Assembly (NCBI GenBank): GCA_037969115.1
Contig: JBBKWQ010000276.1
Location: 1-32,162 of the forward strand
DNA from: JBBKWQ01 sp037969115
GTDB taxonomy: Bacteria; Actinomycetota; Acidimicrobiia; Acidimicrobiales; Ilumatobacteraceae
Length of the DNA: 32,162 bases
Direction: 5' to 3'
In this document: positions 6,670 to 15,009 of the stretch, piece after piece
Layout of the letters: each line of letters opens with the position of its first letter
Position numbering within the stretch: the stretch's first letter is position 1
Notes under the pieces: generated by a model
The model's input: the letters and a program-made list of their open reading frames with translations, nothing else
Told to the model about the DNA's origin: nothing
Databases searched by the model: none
Made by a program: the position numbers and the translations under genes

Positions 6670-8948
6670 GCGAGAGCCGCCTGCCGCGACGGCCGGTGAA
6701 GCCGCTCGAGCGCGACGTGATCGCAACGGTGGCGCTCGCGCTGTACTCGGTGACCGTCGCGATGGGGTCCGCCAGGGTGTTCAGTGGGTGGAGCTTCCTC
6801 GGCGACATGGCACTCATCGTCGTCGTCGGCCACGGCTTCTCGCTGTTGCTCCGGCGGTCACGAGTTCCGTGGTGGACCGCCGAGCCACTGAACCTGCTGG
6901 TGATGTTGTGGCTGGTGACCGTTCTTTACTACCGCTCGACGTTGTCATGGCTGATGCCGACGGCTGACACATGGGATCTGCTCACCCTCGAGATCCGGAT
7001 CGTCCAGAACGGCTTCCAGAGCACCGTCGCCCCGGTGCTCTATGGCACGGGCTGGGCGGTGCTCGCGAGCTTCGGTTTGGTGATGGTCGTCTGGCTCTCG
7101 GATCTGTTCGCGTTCCGGGCGGAGGCAAGAGGTGAGTCGCTCGTACCCGGGGCCGTGCTCTTCGTGTTCATCAGCGCATTGGGCAACTCCCGACTACGGG
7201 TCGAGCTCACGATGCTGCTCATCGGCACGGCGGTCGTGGCTGCCGTCGCGCTCAGGGCGCTTCACGATCCGCAGCGACGCGTCGAGTTGCGAGCGAACGA
7301 GCGGGGTGCGCGTTTCGCGGCACCACTTGCCCTCGGCACGGCGTTGGCGTTGGCCCTCGTCGCCGGGTTCGTCGGCCCACGAATTCCAGGTGCCGACGCC
7401 GAACCGTTGTACGAGACTCGCGGCCGAGGCGGCGGCGTCACACAGGTGTTGAGCCCGCTCGTCTCGATTCGGTCGAGGCTGGTCAATCAATCGCCGTCGG
7501 AATTGTTCAGGGTGAACGCCAACGTCAGTTCGTACTGGAGGATCGCGACGCTTCCGAACTTCGACGGCGAAACATTCGGGCTCAAGGACGGCGTGCTCGA
7601 GAACGCCGATGGACGGTTCGACGATGGCGCGGCCGGCAGTGTCGAGATCCTCCAGCAGTATCAGATCCTCAATCTCGGCGGCGAGCTCGCTCCGGCCGCG
7701 GCAGATCCTGTCGCCTTCTCCGGTCTCGACCTGCGCATCGAACGAGACACGAGCATCCTGATCACCGACGAGGCCGATCTGACGAGCGGCGACGTGTTCA
7801 CCGTGCTCTCGGCGTCGCCCCGGCCCGATATCGGTCAGCTGCAACGTGCGACGGCCTCGTCGCCCCCCGACTCGATCTATCTCGAACTTCCAGACTCGTA
7901 CCCCTCGCTCGCGAGCGAGCTCGCGCTTGCCGTCACAGCCGGCGCCACGAGCCCGTACGAGCAGGCCCTGGCGTTACAGGCATGGTTCACGACTTCCGGC
8001 GAATTCCGTTACAGCCTCGAGGCACAGACCGGCCATGGTTCCGATGCGATCGAGAGTTTCCTTCGAGAGCGCGTCGGGTATTGCGAGCAGTTCTCGGCGA
8101 CGTTCGCCTCGATGGCGCGTTCGCTCGGAATTCCGTCGCGCGTTGCCGTCGGTTTCACACCCGGCGAACTCGACGACGAGGGTTGGTACGTCGTTCGGGG
8201 GCTCAATGCTCACGCTTGGCCGGAGCTGTGGTTCGACGGCATCGGGTGGCTGTACTTCGAGGCGACTCCGGGCCGCGGTGCGCCGGGTGCCGAGCCGTAC
8301 ACGGGTGTCCCCGCCCAGCAGGAGACCGAGGCAATCGACGCGACCGGACGACCGGTCAGCGAGGTGACGACACCGCCCCGGCCGACCACACCCGCAACGG
8401 TCGTGCCGCCCGAGAACGTCGACACCCCACCGAGCGTCACCACCCCGTCCGCTGGTGGCGCCGTGCCGGCCGTACCCGACGAACCGCCCCCGTCCACCGA
8501 TCAAGAGGGCGGCTTCCCATGGCGCGTCTCGATCGTCGGGGGCATGTTGGCAATGGCTGTCGCGATGCCGGAGATCGCACGTCTGCTCCGCCGACGCGTC
8601 GACCGACGCGCTGCTCCGTCGGTGATGGTCACCCGCGCCTGGCAACGAGCGACCGCAGCCGCGCAACGCGCCGGCGTCGTGGGGAGCCCGGCCTTCACGG
8701 CGCACGAGTGGGCCGATGCGACCGCTGGGCTGCTCCCGATCGCGGCTCGACCGATGGACTCGCTCGCGTCGGTGGTCGACGCTGTGACGTTCGCCCAACC
8801 GGGAACCGTCGAGTTCAGCACGGCAGGCGTCCTGGGAACCACGATCGACCACGACTGTGTGGCGTGGTCACACCAGGTGCAACGTATCGCCGACGACACC
8901 TTGAGCCCGGGACAACGCCTTCGCAACTACTTCACCGTCTGGCGATGA
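6666..8948 (+). CDS. Transglutaminase-like membrane protein (DUF3488/TgpA type)
   Basis: A 760-residue membrane protein. About six transmembrane segments occupy the N-terminal 240 residues, followed by an extracytoplasmic region with a transglutaminase/cysteine-protease core. The catalytic triad is visible: Cys473 in VGYCEQFSATFASMARSLG, His516 in NAHAWPELWFDG, and an acidic residue, Glu532, in YFEATPGRG. A Pro/Thr-rich linker comes next, then one more membrane helix (about 620-640) and a cytoplasmic tail of roughly 110 residues. Family members act at the cell envelope; the substrate here is unknown. The ATG at 6666 overlaps the DUF58 stop and gives the family-like N-terminus. It is the last gene of the moxR operon. 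Confidence 0.93.
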   Translation: MSESRLPRRPVKPLERDVIATVALALYSVTVAMGSARVFSGWSFLGDMALIVVVGHGFSLLLRRSRVPWWTAEPLNLLVMLWLVTVLYYRSTLSWLMPTADTWDLLTLEIRIVQNGFQSTVAPVLYGTGWAVLASFGLVMVVWLSDLFAFRAEARGESLVPGAVLFVFISALGNSRLRVELTMLLIGTAVVAAVALRALHDPQRRVELRANERGARFAAPLALGTALALALVAGFVGPRIPGADAEPLYETRGRGGGVTQVLSPLVSIRSRLVNQSPSELFRVNANVSSYWRIATLPNFDGETFGLKDGVLENADGRFDDGAAGSVEILQQYQILNLGGELAPAAADPVAFSGLDLRIERDTSILITDEADLTSGDVFTVLSASPRPDIGQLQRATASSPPDSIYLELPDSYPSLASELALAVTAGATSPYEQALALQAWFTTSGEFRYSLEAQTGHGSDAIESFLRERVGYCEQFSATFASMARSLGIPSRVAVGFTPGELDDEGWYVVRGLNAHAWPELWFDGIGWLYFEATPGRGAPGAEPYTGVPAQQETEAIDATGRPVSEVTTPPRPTTPATVVPPENVDTPPSVTTPSAGGAVPAVPDEPPPSTDQEGGFPWRVSIVGGMLAMAVAMPEIARLLRRRVDRRAAPSVMVTRAWQRATAAAQRAGVVGSPAFTAHEWADATAGLLPIAARPMDSLASVVDAVTFAQPGTVEFSTAGVLGTTIDHDCVAWSHQVQRIADDTLSPGQRLRNYFTVWR

Positions 8949-8993
8949 TCGCCGAGGCGGCGCGCCGGTGTGCGTGCCGGTAGGCGTCGAAAC

Positions 8994-9329
8994 TCAGACT
9001 TCGGGATCGCTGCGCGTGCGCTCGGGTCGGGATGAGCCGGCGAGCCATGCGTTGACCGGCAGATTGCCGAGTCGTTCGCGCCCGATGACGCGGAGTTCGG
9101 CTTCGAGCGCAACAGCGGCAGCCAACACACCCAGGAATGCAGCGAACGCGAGCCAGAAGCTGATGGTCAATCCGGCGACGGTGAGCACCAGCCCGACGAG
9201 CACGGCTGCGGACAACAACACCAGTCGCCGACGTGAAACTCGATAGCCACGTTCCGAGAAAGTCGGGTCCGTGGCGAGCTCGTGCTCGATCTGTCGGAGA
9301 ATCCGTTGTTCGTCTTCAGAAAGCGGCAT
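8994..9329 (-). CDS. DUF3040 family small membrane protein
   Basis: A 111-residue actinomycete-specific protein. The N-terminus MPLSEDEQRILRQIEHEL is diagnostic of DUF3040, followed by LATDPTFSERGYR and then two hydrophobic helices (about residues 34-54 and 57-77) separated by a short turn, and a charged tail. The start ATG has GGAG four bases upstream, so it is read from a leadered message. It lies 59 bases downstream of dinB on the same strand. Function is unknown; genes of this family are often found close to dinB and mraZ in actinomycetes (recalled, not checked). Confidence 0.9.
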   Translation of the reverse strand: MPLSEDEQRILRQIEHELATDPTFSERGYRVSRRRLVLLSAAVLVGLVLTVAGLTISFWLAFAAFLGVLAAAVALEAELRVIGRERLGNLPVNAWLAGSSRPERTRSDPEV

Positions 9330-9388
9330 CAGGCTCCATCCGGGGGCACACCACGATCATCGCACGTCCTGACCGGTTCCTCAACGCG

Positions 9389-10756
9389 TCAGCCCGGATT
9401 TTCGTCGGACTTCCCCGATTTGTCGGGGCGCGTCGCACGACGTTCGGACGATTCGGTCGTATCTCCTCGTTCTGCGTCAGGCTGCTGGTCGGGGCCCCAC
9501 TGCTGCGCTCCCCGGCGCACGACTCGAAGGCCGCCGGCTTCGACGGCACTTGCCGGACCGATTGCGCCCGTTCCGAACCGTTCCCGTATCTCGTCCAACG
9601 CCCCGGCCGCAAGTCGCCGACGTTGTTTCGCGAGCGGTTTCACGATCGAGTCGCCGCTCAGGTCGTCGAGCAGACTGAGCTGCTCGATCGGTTCGCCGAA
9701 ATTGGTGGTCGACACGCCGACGAGACGAACGCCGGGTGACGGGTCGATGTGCTCGAGCAGCGGCCCGAGGGCCTCGACCAGCTGGATACCCGTGTCGACG
9801 GGCGCGTCGAGGGTGACCGATCTCGTGATGGTGTGAAAGCCTGCGAACCGGATCTTGACCGTCACTGTCCTGGCTCCCAGATGCTGGTGGCGGAGCCGAC
9901 TCGCGACGGCGTCGGCCAACCGAACGACATGGCGTTGCACATCGGAGCGTTCATGCAGGTCATGAGCGAAGGTCTCTTCGTGACCAATCGACTTCATCGC
10001 CCGGTCCACCTCGACCGGGCGATCGTCCGATCCGTGGGCGAGTGCGAGGAGATGTGTCCCTTGACCGCTACCCAGGGCTCCGATGACCACACTCTGGTCG
10101 AGCGCGGCGAGGTCGGCCACGGTTCGCACACCGAGTCGTTCGAGCCGTTCACGGGTCACCGGACCGACGCCCCACAGCCGATGGACCGGCAACGGGTGGA
10201 GAAACGCAAGCTCCTCTCCGGGCCGCACCTCGACGACGCCCCGACCAGGATCGATCCGATCGGGCAGAGCGCGCGGCTTCGCCTCGACCGATGCCATCTT
10301 GGCGAGAAACTTGTTGGGTGCGACGCCGACGGAACAGTTGAGATCGAGTTCACCTCGTACGTCGGAGCGAACTCGTTCGGCGATGGTGACACCGTCGCCG
10401 AACAGCCGAACGGCACCGGTGACGTCGATGAACGCCTCGTCGAGCGACAACGGCTCGATCAGAGGTGAGTATCGTCCGAAGATCTCCAACACTTCCGCGC
10501 TGACACTTGCGTAGAGCTCGTGATCGCCGGGTAGGAAGACGGCGTGCGGACAGCGTCGTCTCGCAATGGCGGAGGGCAGCGCCGAATGCACGCCGAACCG
10601 CCGGGCCTCGTACGACGCTGCTGCGACGACGCCACGCAGGCCGGTTCCCCCGACAACCACCGGCTGGCCCGCCAGATCGGGACGCCGACGCAACTCGACC
10701 GACACGTAGAACGCATCCATGTCGACATGAAGAATCGTGCGGTGCGGTGCGGCCAC
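9389..10756 (-). CDS. dinB: DNA polymerase IV (Y-family, DinB)
   Basis: Error-prone translesion polymerase. The 455-residue protein contains the palm motif ILHVDMDAFYVSVE near the N-terminus (Asp12 and Asp14 bind metal; Tyr17 is at the steric-gate position), SLDEAFIDVTG (residues 104-114, acidic pair of the active site), the thumb segment SVGVAPNKFLAKMAS, HhH-like RLWGVGPVTRERLERLGV, and the little-finger domain ending near residue 365. QLSLL (359-363) matches the beta-clamp-binding motif. A charged, probably disordered tail of about 75 residues follows. GTG at 10756 is chosen over GTG at 10765 because TAGCGT lies seven bases before it. All catalytic residues are present. No LexA-type box was recognised upstream. 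Confidence 0.95.
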   Translation of the reverse strand: MAAPHRTILHVDMDAFYVSVELRRRPDLAGQPVVVGGTGLRGVVAAASYEARRFGVHSALPSAIARRRCPHAVFLPGDHELYASVSAEVLEIFGRYSPLIEPLSLDEAFIDVTGAVRLFGDGVTIAERVRSDVRGELDLNCSVGVAPNKFLAKMASVEAKPRALPDRIDPGRGVVEVRPGEELAFLHPLPVHRLWGVGPVTRERLERLGVRTVADLAALDQSVVIGALGSGQGTHLLALAHGSDDRPVEVDRAMKSIGHEETFAHDLHERSDVQRHVVRLADAVASRLRHQHLGARTVTVKIRFAGFHTITRSVTLDAPVDTGIQLVEALGPLLEHIDPSPGVRLVGVSTTNFGEPIEQLSLLDDLSGDSIVKPLAKQRRRLAAGALDEIRERFGTGAIGPASAVEAGGLRVVRRGAQQWGPDQQPDAERGDTTESSERRATRPDKSGKSDENPG

Positions 10757-10763
10757 GTTCGTC

Positions 10764-10769
10764 ACGCTA
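10764..10769 (-). promoter_or_regulatory. -10 element for dinB
   Basis: TAGCGT on the minus strand, seven bases before the GTG at 10756. The upstream alternative start (GTG at 10765) would lie inside this hexamer, which argues against it. Confidence 0.5.
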
Positions 10770-10836
10770 GGGGTTTGCGCCGCTGCGGCCAGGGCGATAC
10801 CGCAGGATCGGCTACTGCGCTATCCAGGCAGGCGCC

Positions 10837-11562
10837 CTATCGGCCGGATCGTCGGCGTTGGCGACGGCCGCGACGGTCTTCGAGCCAGAGGCGAACGACG
10901 AGACCGAACGCTTCGCGCACGATGCCGCTCGACATTTTCGACACGCCCGAGTCACGTTCGCGAAACGTGATCGGGAACTCGACGATCCGCCCACCGATGC
11001 GCACGAGGCGGTGTGTCATCTCGATTTGGAACCCATATCCGTCGGCGCGAACCTCCTCGAATCCCATTCGCTCGAGTGCCTCCGACGAATACGCCCGGTA
11101 TCCGGCCGTCGCGTCGTTCACCGCCAACCCGAGCACACCTGCCGCATATCGGTTTCCCCAGCGCGACAGCCATCGGCGAGAGCTCGGCCAGTTCACCGTC
11201 TGGCCGCCCGGGACGTAGCGGCTGCCGATTGCGAGGTCGGCGCCGTGTTCGATGTTCGAGATCAGGGCCGGAAGATCGTCGGGGTCGTGCGACCGATCGG
11301 CGTCGAGCTGCACGCAGATCTCGGCGCCGCCGTCGATGGCCGCTCGGAGCCCGGCGCGGTACGCCGAACCGAGACCGTGCTTCGAGGGCCGTTCGATCAC
11401 GTCGCAGAAGCCGAGTTCGCGAACGAGCTCCGCCGTGCCGTCGGGGCTGGCGTCGTCGATCACCACGATGCGCGCGTCCGGCACGACCTGGTGGACCCGA
11501 GAACACACGTCACCGATGCTGCCGACCTCGTTGTAGGTGGGAATCACCACGGCTACCTGCAC
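10837..11562 (-). CDS. Polyprenol-phosphate mannose synthase-like glycosyltransferase (GT2)
   Basis: Enzymes of this kind transfer mannose (or another sugar) from its nucleotide to polyprenyl phosphate on the cytoplasmic face of the membrane, supplying lipid-linked sugar for envelope glycans. The 241-residue, membrane-segment-free product begins VQVAVVIPTYNE and has the nucleotide-binding VVIDDASPDGT (33-43), RPSKHGLGSAYRAGL, the metal-binding LDADRSHDP (86-94, D-A-D), and the family block FPITFRERDSGVSKMS near the end. It corresponds to the catalytic half of mycobacterial Ppm1 or to a stand-alone DPM1. The GTG at 11562 has TATCCT six bases upstream. The sugar donor is inferred from family, not shown. 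Confidence 0.9.
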   Translation of the reverse strand: MQVAVVIPTYNEVGSIGDVCSRVHQVVPDARIVVIDDASPDGTAELVRELGFCDVIERPSKHGLGSAYRAGLRAAIDGGAEICVQLDADRSHDPDDLPALISNIEHGADLAIGSRYVPGGQTVNWPSSRRWLSRWGNRYAAGVLGLAVNDATAGYRAYSSEALERMGFEEVRADGYGFQIEMTHRLVRIGGRIVEFPITFRERDSGVSKMSSGIVREAFGLVVRLWLEDRRGRRQRRRSGR

Positions 11563-11568
11563 GCGGCG

Positions 11569-11574
11569 AGGATA
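11569..11574 (-). promoter_or_regulatory. -10 element for the GT2 gene
   Basis: TATCCT on the minus strand, six bases before the GTG at 11562. It shares a 127-bp intergenic space with the divergent promoter at 11677-11682. Confidence 0.55.
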
Positions 11575-11676
11575 CGTGGCGGCCGGCCGTTCGACGCACG
11601 ACCCTCGACGGGACGATGACCCGAGCCGACGTCTGAGCAAGCCGTTTCGGCCTGCGACGTTGTGAATGTCCACCAT

Positions 11677-11682
11677 TAGGCT
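11677..11682 (+). promoter_or_regulatory. -10 element for the 93-aa membrane protein / phosphatase pair
   Basis: TAGGCT lies seven bases before the GTG at 11690. The same hexamer with the same spacing precedes the phosphofructokinase gene. Confidence 0.55.
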
Positions 11683-11689
11683 CGCTGTC

Positions 11690-11971
11690 GTGAACGAACC
11701 GCGCCCGCTCTCGGCGATTCCGTCACCGTTGGCCAGAGGCCTTGCGTTCGTGGGCATCCTGCTCGGCGGTCTTGCCGGCGGCATGATCGGCTACGCGCTC
11801 GTCGATCTCCAGTGCTCGGGCGACTGTGACCTCGCCATGGGAATCGGACTGCTCGCCGGAGCCCTGCTCTGCGCCACCGGCATGGCCATCGTGGGCATCT
11901 TGGCGCTGCGGGCGATGGGTGAATGGCGCGAGATCCAAGACCGCGAAGCCGCCGGACATGCACCACGCTGA
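11690..11971 (+). CDS. Small two-helix membrane protein, unknown function (93 aa)
   Basis: The product begins VNEPRPLSAIPSPLARGL and has two hydrophobic, Gly/Ala-rich helices (about residues 18-38 and 46-70). A short loop between them carries two cysteines (LQCSGDCDLA, residues 42-45 region), which could form a disulfide if the loop faces outward. A charged tail, EWREIQDREAAGH, follows. The GTG start is set by the TAGGCT hexamer seven bases before it. The stop lies 14 bases inside the following phosphatase gene, so the two are co-transcribed and probably coupled. It resembles no family that I recognise. Confidence 0.7.
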   Translation: MNEPRPLSAIPSPLARGLAFVGILLGGLAGGMIGYALVDLQCSGDCDLAMGIGLLAGALLCATGMAIVGILALRAMGEWREIQDREAAGHAPR

Positions 11972-12767
11972 CCCAGAGCACGACGAACGCGCCGAGCGAC
12001 GCGTTCTCCGCGCCCTGTGCGAACAGCTCGCGACCGATGCTGGGCGGCTCGCACTGCAAGGTCGCCGCGGCGCCGAGCTCGAGAACGAGACCAAGTCATC
12101 GTCCACCGACATCGTCACCCAGTTCGATCGGGCCGCCGAGGCGATGATCGTCGAGCGCATCCGCGATCGACGGCCGGATGATGCCATCGTCGGTGAGGAA
12201 GGTGCTGCCGACAGCGGTACGTCGGGCTACGAGTGGTTCATCGATCCGATCGACGGCACCACGAACTTCGTCTACGACCATTTCTCCTGGTCGACCTCGG
12301 TCGCGGTTGCCCACGAGGGCGTGATGCTCGCCGGTTCTGTCGCGGTGCCGACCGTCGACGAGCTGTTCTCGGCCGCACTCGGCGAGGGGTCCACGCTGAA
12401 CGGACACCCGATTCAGTGCTCGCGACCCGAAGACCTGCTTCGGTCGCTCGTCGGAACGGGATTCAGCTATCTGCCCGAGCGACGCGTCGAGCAGATTCGT
12501 CAACTCGGCGATGTCATCGCACACGTGCGCGACATCAGGCGTGGCGGATCGGCAGCGATCGACCTGTGCTGGGTGGCATGTGGTCGACTCGACGCCTACT
12601 ACGAGGCGCACCTCAACTCGTGGGACGCGGCAGCAGGTGAACTCATTGCCCGAGAGGCGGGCGCCATCACGAGCGACTTCGCCGGGGGGCCTCCCGTTCC
12701 CGAGCGGATGGTCGCCGCGAGTCCCGCTGTGCACGCGGAACTCATCGCCAGGCTGGGCACTTCGTAG
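11958..12767 (+). CDS. Inositol monophosphatase family protein
   Basis: A Mg2+-dependent sugar-phosphate phosphatase family (inositol-1-phosphate, histidinol phosphate, fructose-1,6-bisphosphate or related). The 269 residues carry all metal ligands: Glu80 in IVGEEG, Asp96 and Asp99 in WFIDPIDGTTNF (93-104), and Asp223 in NSWDAAAGELIAREAG, plus the KSSSTDIVTQFD segment (46-57) typical of the N-terminal half. The length matches SuhB/HisN-type enzymes. It overlaps the upstream membrane-protein gene by 14 bases. In actinomycetes such enzymes serve inositol (phosphatidylinositol) or histidine synthesis; sequence alone does not decide which. Confidence 0.92.
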   Translation: MHHADPEHDERAERRVLRALCEQLATDAGRLALQGRRGAELENETKSSSTDIVTQFDRAAEAMIVERIRDRRPDDAIVGEEGAADSGTSGYEWFIDPIDGTTNFVYDHFSWSTSVAVAHEGVMLAGSVAVPTVDELFSAALGEGSTLNGHPIQCSRPEDLLRSLVGTGFSYLPERRVEQIRQLGDVIAHVRDIRRGGSAAIDLCWVACGRLDAYYEAHLNSWDAAAGELIAREAGAITSDFAGGPPVPERMVAASPAVHAELIARLGTS

Positions 12768-12820
12768 CCGGGGCAGACCGAAAGTTCAGACCATGAGCGC
12801 GGAGAGGGCGCCCGATACGG

Positions 12821-12826
12821 CATCAT
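12821..12826 (+). promoter_or_regulatory. Possible -10 element for the response-regulator operon
   Basis: CATCAT lies six bases before the GTG at 12833, a weaker version of the hexamer seen elsewhere in the window. TACGGC at 12816-12821 is an alternative. The gap to the preceding gene is 65 bp, enough for a separate promoter. Confidence 0.35.
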
Positions 12827-12832
12827 GGTGGA

Positions 12833-13513
12833 GTGGGAACACGCATCCTGGCAGTTGAGGACGACGAACGCATCCGTTCGGCAGTGAAACTCGCGCTCGA
12901 GGACGAGGGCTGGATCGTCGACGAGGCCGAGAGCGGCGAGATCGCGATCGAGTTGTTCGCACAGACGACACCAGACGTCGTGCTCATCGACATCATGCTG
13001 CCCGGCATCGACGGCTTCGAGTTGTGCCGCACCATCCGGCGGACCAGCGATGTCCCCGTGGTCATGGTGACCGCACGAAATGACACGCACGACATCGTGG
13101 CCGGCCTCGAAGCCGGCGCCGACGACTATCTCACCAAGCCCTTCGCGGCCAAGGAGCTGAGCGCACGGATTCGAGCGCTGCTCCGGCGAATCCGGCCATC
13201 GGCACAGGGGCATGTGCGTCTGAGCTTCGGCGACCTCGAACTGATTCCCGAAGAGGGAAAGGTGCTCCGCAACGGCACTGAGGTGCACCTCACCAAGACC
13301 GAGTTCCGACTGCTGTGCGAACTGGCCGAGAGCCCCGGCAAGGTGTTCAGCCGCGAGTCGCTGCTCGACAAGGTGTGGGGCTACGACTACTTCGGTGACG
13401 GGCGTCTCGTCGACGTGCACGTCCGGCGGCTGCGAACCAAGGTCGAGATCGATCCGGCCAATCCACGCCACGTCGTCACCGTGCGCGGTCTCGGCTACCG
13501 GCTCCAGACGTGA
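12833..13513 (+). CDS. OmpR-family response regulator (MtrA-like)
   Basis: A two-domain DNA-binding response regulator of 226 residues. The receiver domain has the acidic pocket (Glu9, Asp10, Asp11), phospho-acceptor Asp53 in LIDIMLPGIDG, Thr80 and Lys102 (LTKPF). The winged-helix domain runs from about residue 125 to 226 with HLTKTEFRLLCELA and the recognition region RLVDVHVRRLRTKVE. The order regulator, kinase, GerMN lipoprotein, with GTGA overlaps, matches mtrA-mtrB-lpqB of other actinomycetes, where the system governs cell-wall turnover, division and osmotic response. The MtrA assignment rests on this context and overall similarity rather than on a unique motif. Confidence 0.93.
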   Translation: MGTRILAVEDDERIRSAVKLALEDEGWIVDEAESGEIAIELFAQTTPDVVLIDIMLPGIDGFELCRTIRRTSDVPVVMVTARNDTHDIVAGLEAGADDYLTKPFAAKELSARIRALLRRIRPSAQGHVRLSFGDLELIPEEGKVLRNGTEVHLTKTEFRLLCELAESPGKVFSRESLLDKVWGYDYFGDGRLVDVHVRRLRTKVEIDPANPRHVVTVRGLGYRLQT

Positions 13514-15009
13514 CCGAAACGGCCGCGCCCGATCTGGCGGCCGATCTGCCCACCGCAGGTACTGATGATCGGCTCCCCTGGTACCGGCGGATCTTCGGCC
13601 CGCTGGCACGCTCCCCACTCGGACTGCGTCGCCGTATCCTTCTCATCTTCACGCTCGGTGCAGTCGGGCTGTCGGCGTTCTTGGCCTTCACCACGTACAC
13701 GCTCACGCAATCCAACGTGGTGCAGCAGCGCGACGACGCCGCCGTCGATTCCGCTCGGCGCAACGCCCAGATCGTGCAGTCGATCCTGCGCGGCGAACCA
13801 CAATCGTCCCAGACGGCAAAGGTCGCGCTCGAAGACCTCGGCGTGCAACGACCGCTCATCTGGTACGACCAGGAGTTCAGCGTCGGCAATGGTCAGTATC
13901 AGAAGGAAGCACTCCCCCAGGTGCTCGTCGACCGGGTCATCAACGACGCCGTCCCTGCACGCATGATCGTGGCCGTCGACGGCGAGCTCAACGTCGTCGT
14001 CGGCTGGCCACTCCCCAACCAGAGCGCCTACTTCGAGTTCTCCAGCCTGAACGAGGTCGAGAACACCCTCGACAGCGTTCGTCTGTCGCTGCTGCTGGGC
14101 GGTCTCATCACCACGCTGCTCGGTGTGGCGGTCGGTACGTTCGCCGCAGGGCGCGCCGTACGGCCGGTCGGCGTTGCCGCCCAGGCCGCCAAGGCCATAG
14201 CCGGCGGGCGGCTCGACACGCGCCTCGAGCCCACCGAAGATCCCGACCTGAGCGTGTTGGCGACCTCGTTCAACGACATGGCCGCAGCGCTGCAGCAACG
14301 CGTCGAGCGCGATGCTCGTTTCGCATCCGATGTGAGCCACGAGCTGCGATCGCCACTGATGACGTTGGCGGCATCGGTCGAGGTGATGGAGGCTCGACGC
14401 GACGAGATGCCCGAACGTGCACAGGCTGCGCTCGACCTGCTGCACGGCGACGTGACCCGGTTCCAGGGTCTCGTCGAAGACCTCCTCGAGATCAGCCGCT
14501 TCGATGCCGGAGCGATCAGGCTCAACCTCGAAGAGCTGCTCGCGGCCGAGTTCGTCCGGCAGGCCATTGCGGTCAGCAGCCTGCCTGAATCGAAGGTGAC
14601 GGTGAGCGAGCGCGCCGAGATGGTGATCATCCGCGGCGACCGTCGGCGACTCGCTCGCGTCGTCGCCAACCTCATCGACAACGCCCGGCTGCACGGCGGG
14701 AGCACACAGCCCGACGTGAGCATCAAGGAGATCAATCCTCCGGACGAGCCGGTGTCGCACATCCACATCGCAGTCGAGGACCACGGTCCCGGCGTGCCGG
14801 TCGACGAGCGGCACCTCGTGTTCGAACGATTCGCGCGCGGTGGCAGCGCCGGCCGACGGATGAGCAGCGACGGAGCGGGACTCGGACTGTCGCTCGCCGA
14901 CGAACATGTCCGCATGCACGGTGGGCGCGTGTGGGTCGAAGACCGTTCCGACGGCGAGCCAGGTGCCCGATTCGTGATCGAGCTGGCGGCAGTGGAGATC
15001 GACGAGTGA
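13510..15009 (+). CDS. Sensor histidine kinase (MtrB-like)
   Basis: The membrane kinase partner of the preceding regulator, 499 residues. A cytoplasmic N-terminus is followed by TM1 (about 42-66), an extracytoplasmic sensor of about 125 residues, TM2 (191-214), HAMP (214-270), then the DHp helix with the H-box FASDVSHELRSPLMTL (His277). The ATPase domain shows the N-box NLIDNARLHGG, G1 DHGPGVP and G2 GAGLGLSLADEH. All catalytic elements are intact. The GTG start overlaps the regulator stop by four bases, and the stop overlaps the GTG of the lipoprotein gene. The signal sensed is unknown. Confidence 0.94.
   Translation: MTETAAPDLAADLPTAGTDDRLPWYRRIFGPLARSPLGLRRRILLIFTLGAVGLSAFLAFTTYTLTQSNVVQQRDDAAVDSARRNAQIVQSILRGEPQSSQTAKVALEDLGVQRPLIWYDQEFSVGNGQYQKEALPQVLVDRVINDAVPARMIVAVDGELNVVVGWPLPNQSAYFEFSSLNEVENTLDSVRLSLLLGGLITTLLGVAVGTFAAGRAVRPVGVAAQAAKAIAGGRLDTRLEPTEDPDLSVLATSFNDMAAALQQRVERDARFASDVSHELRSPLMTLAASVEVMEARRDEMPERAQAALDLLHGDVTRFQGLVEDLLEISRFDAGAIRLNLEELLAAEFVRQAIAVSSLPESKVTVSERAEMVIIRGDRRRLARVVANLIDNARLHGGSTQPDVSIKEINPPDEPVSHIHIAVEDHGPGVPVDERHLVFERFARGGSAGRRMSSDGAGLGLSLADEHVRMHGGRVWVEDRSDGEPGARFVIELAAVEIDE

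Noticed and set aside
8949..8993. Terminator between the transglutaminase and DUF3040 genes
   Set aside because: Only a 5-bp stem at the stop codon (GGCGA/TCGCC) and a direct GCCGGT repeat are present; too weak to call.
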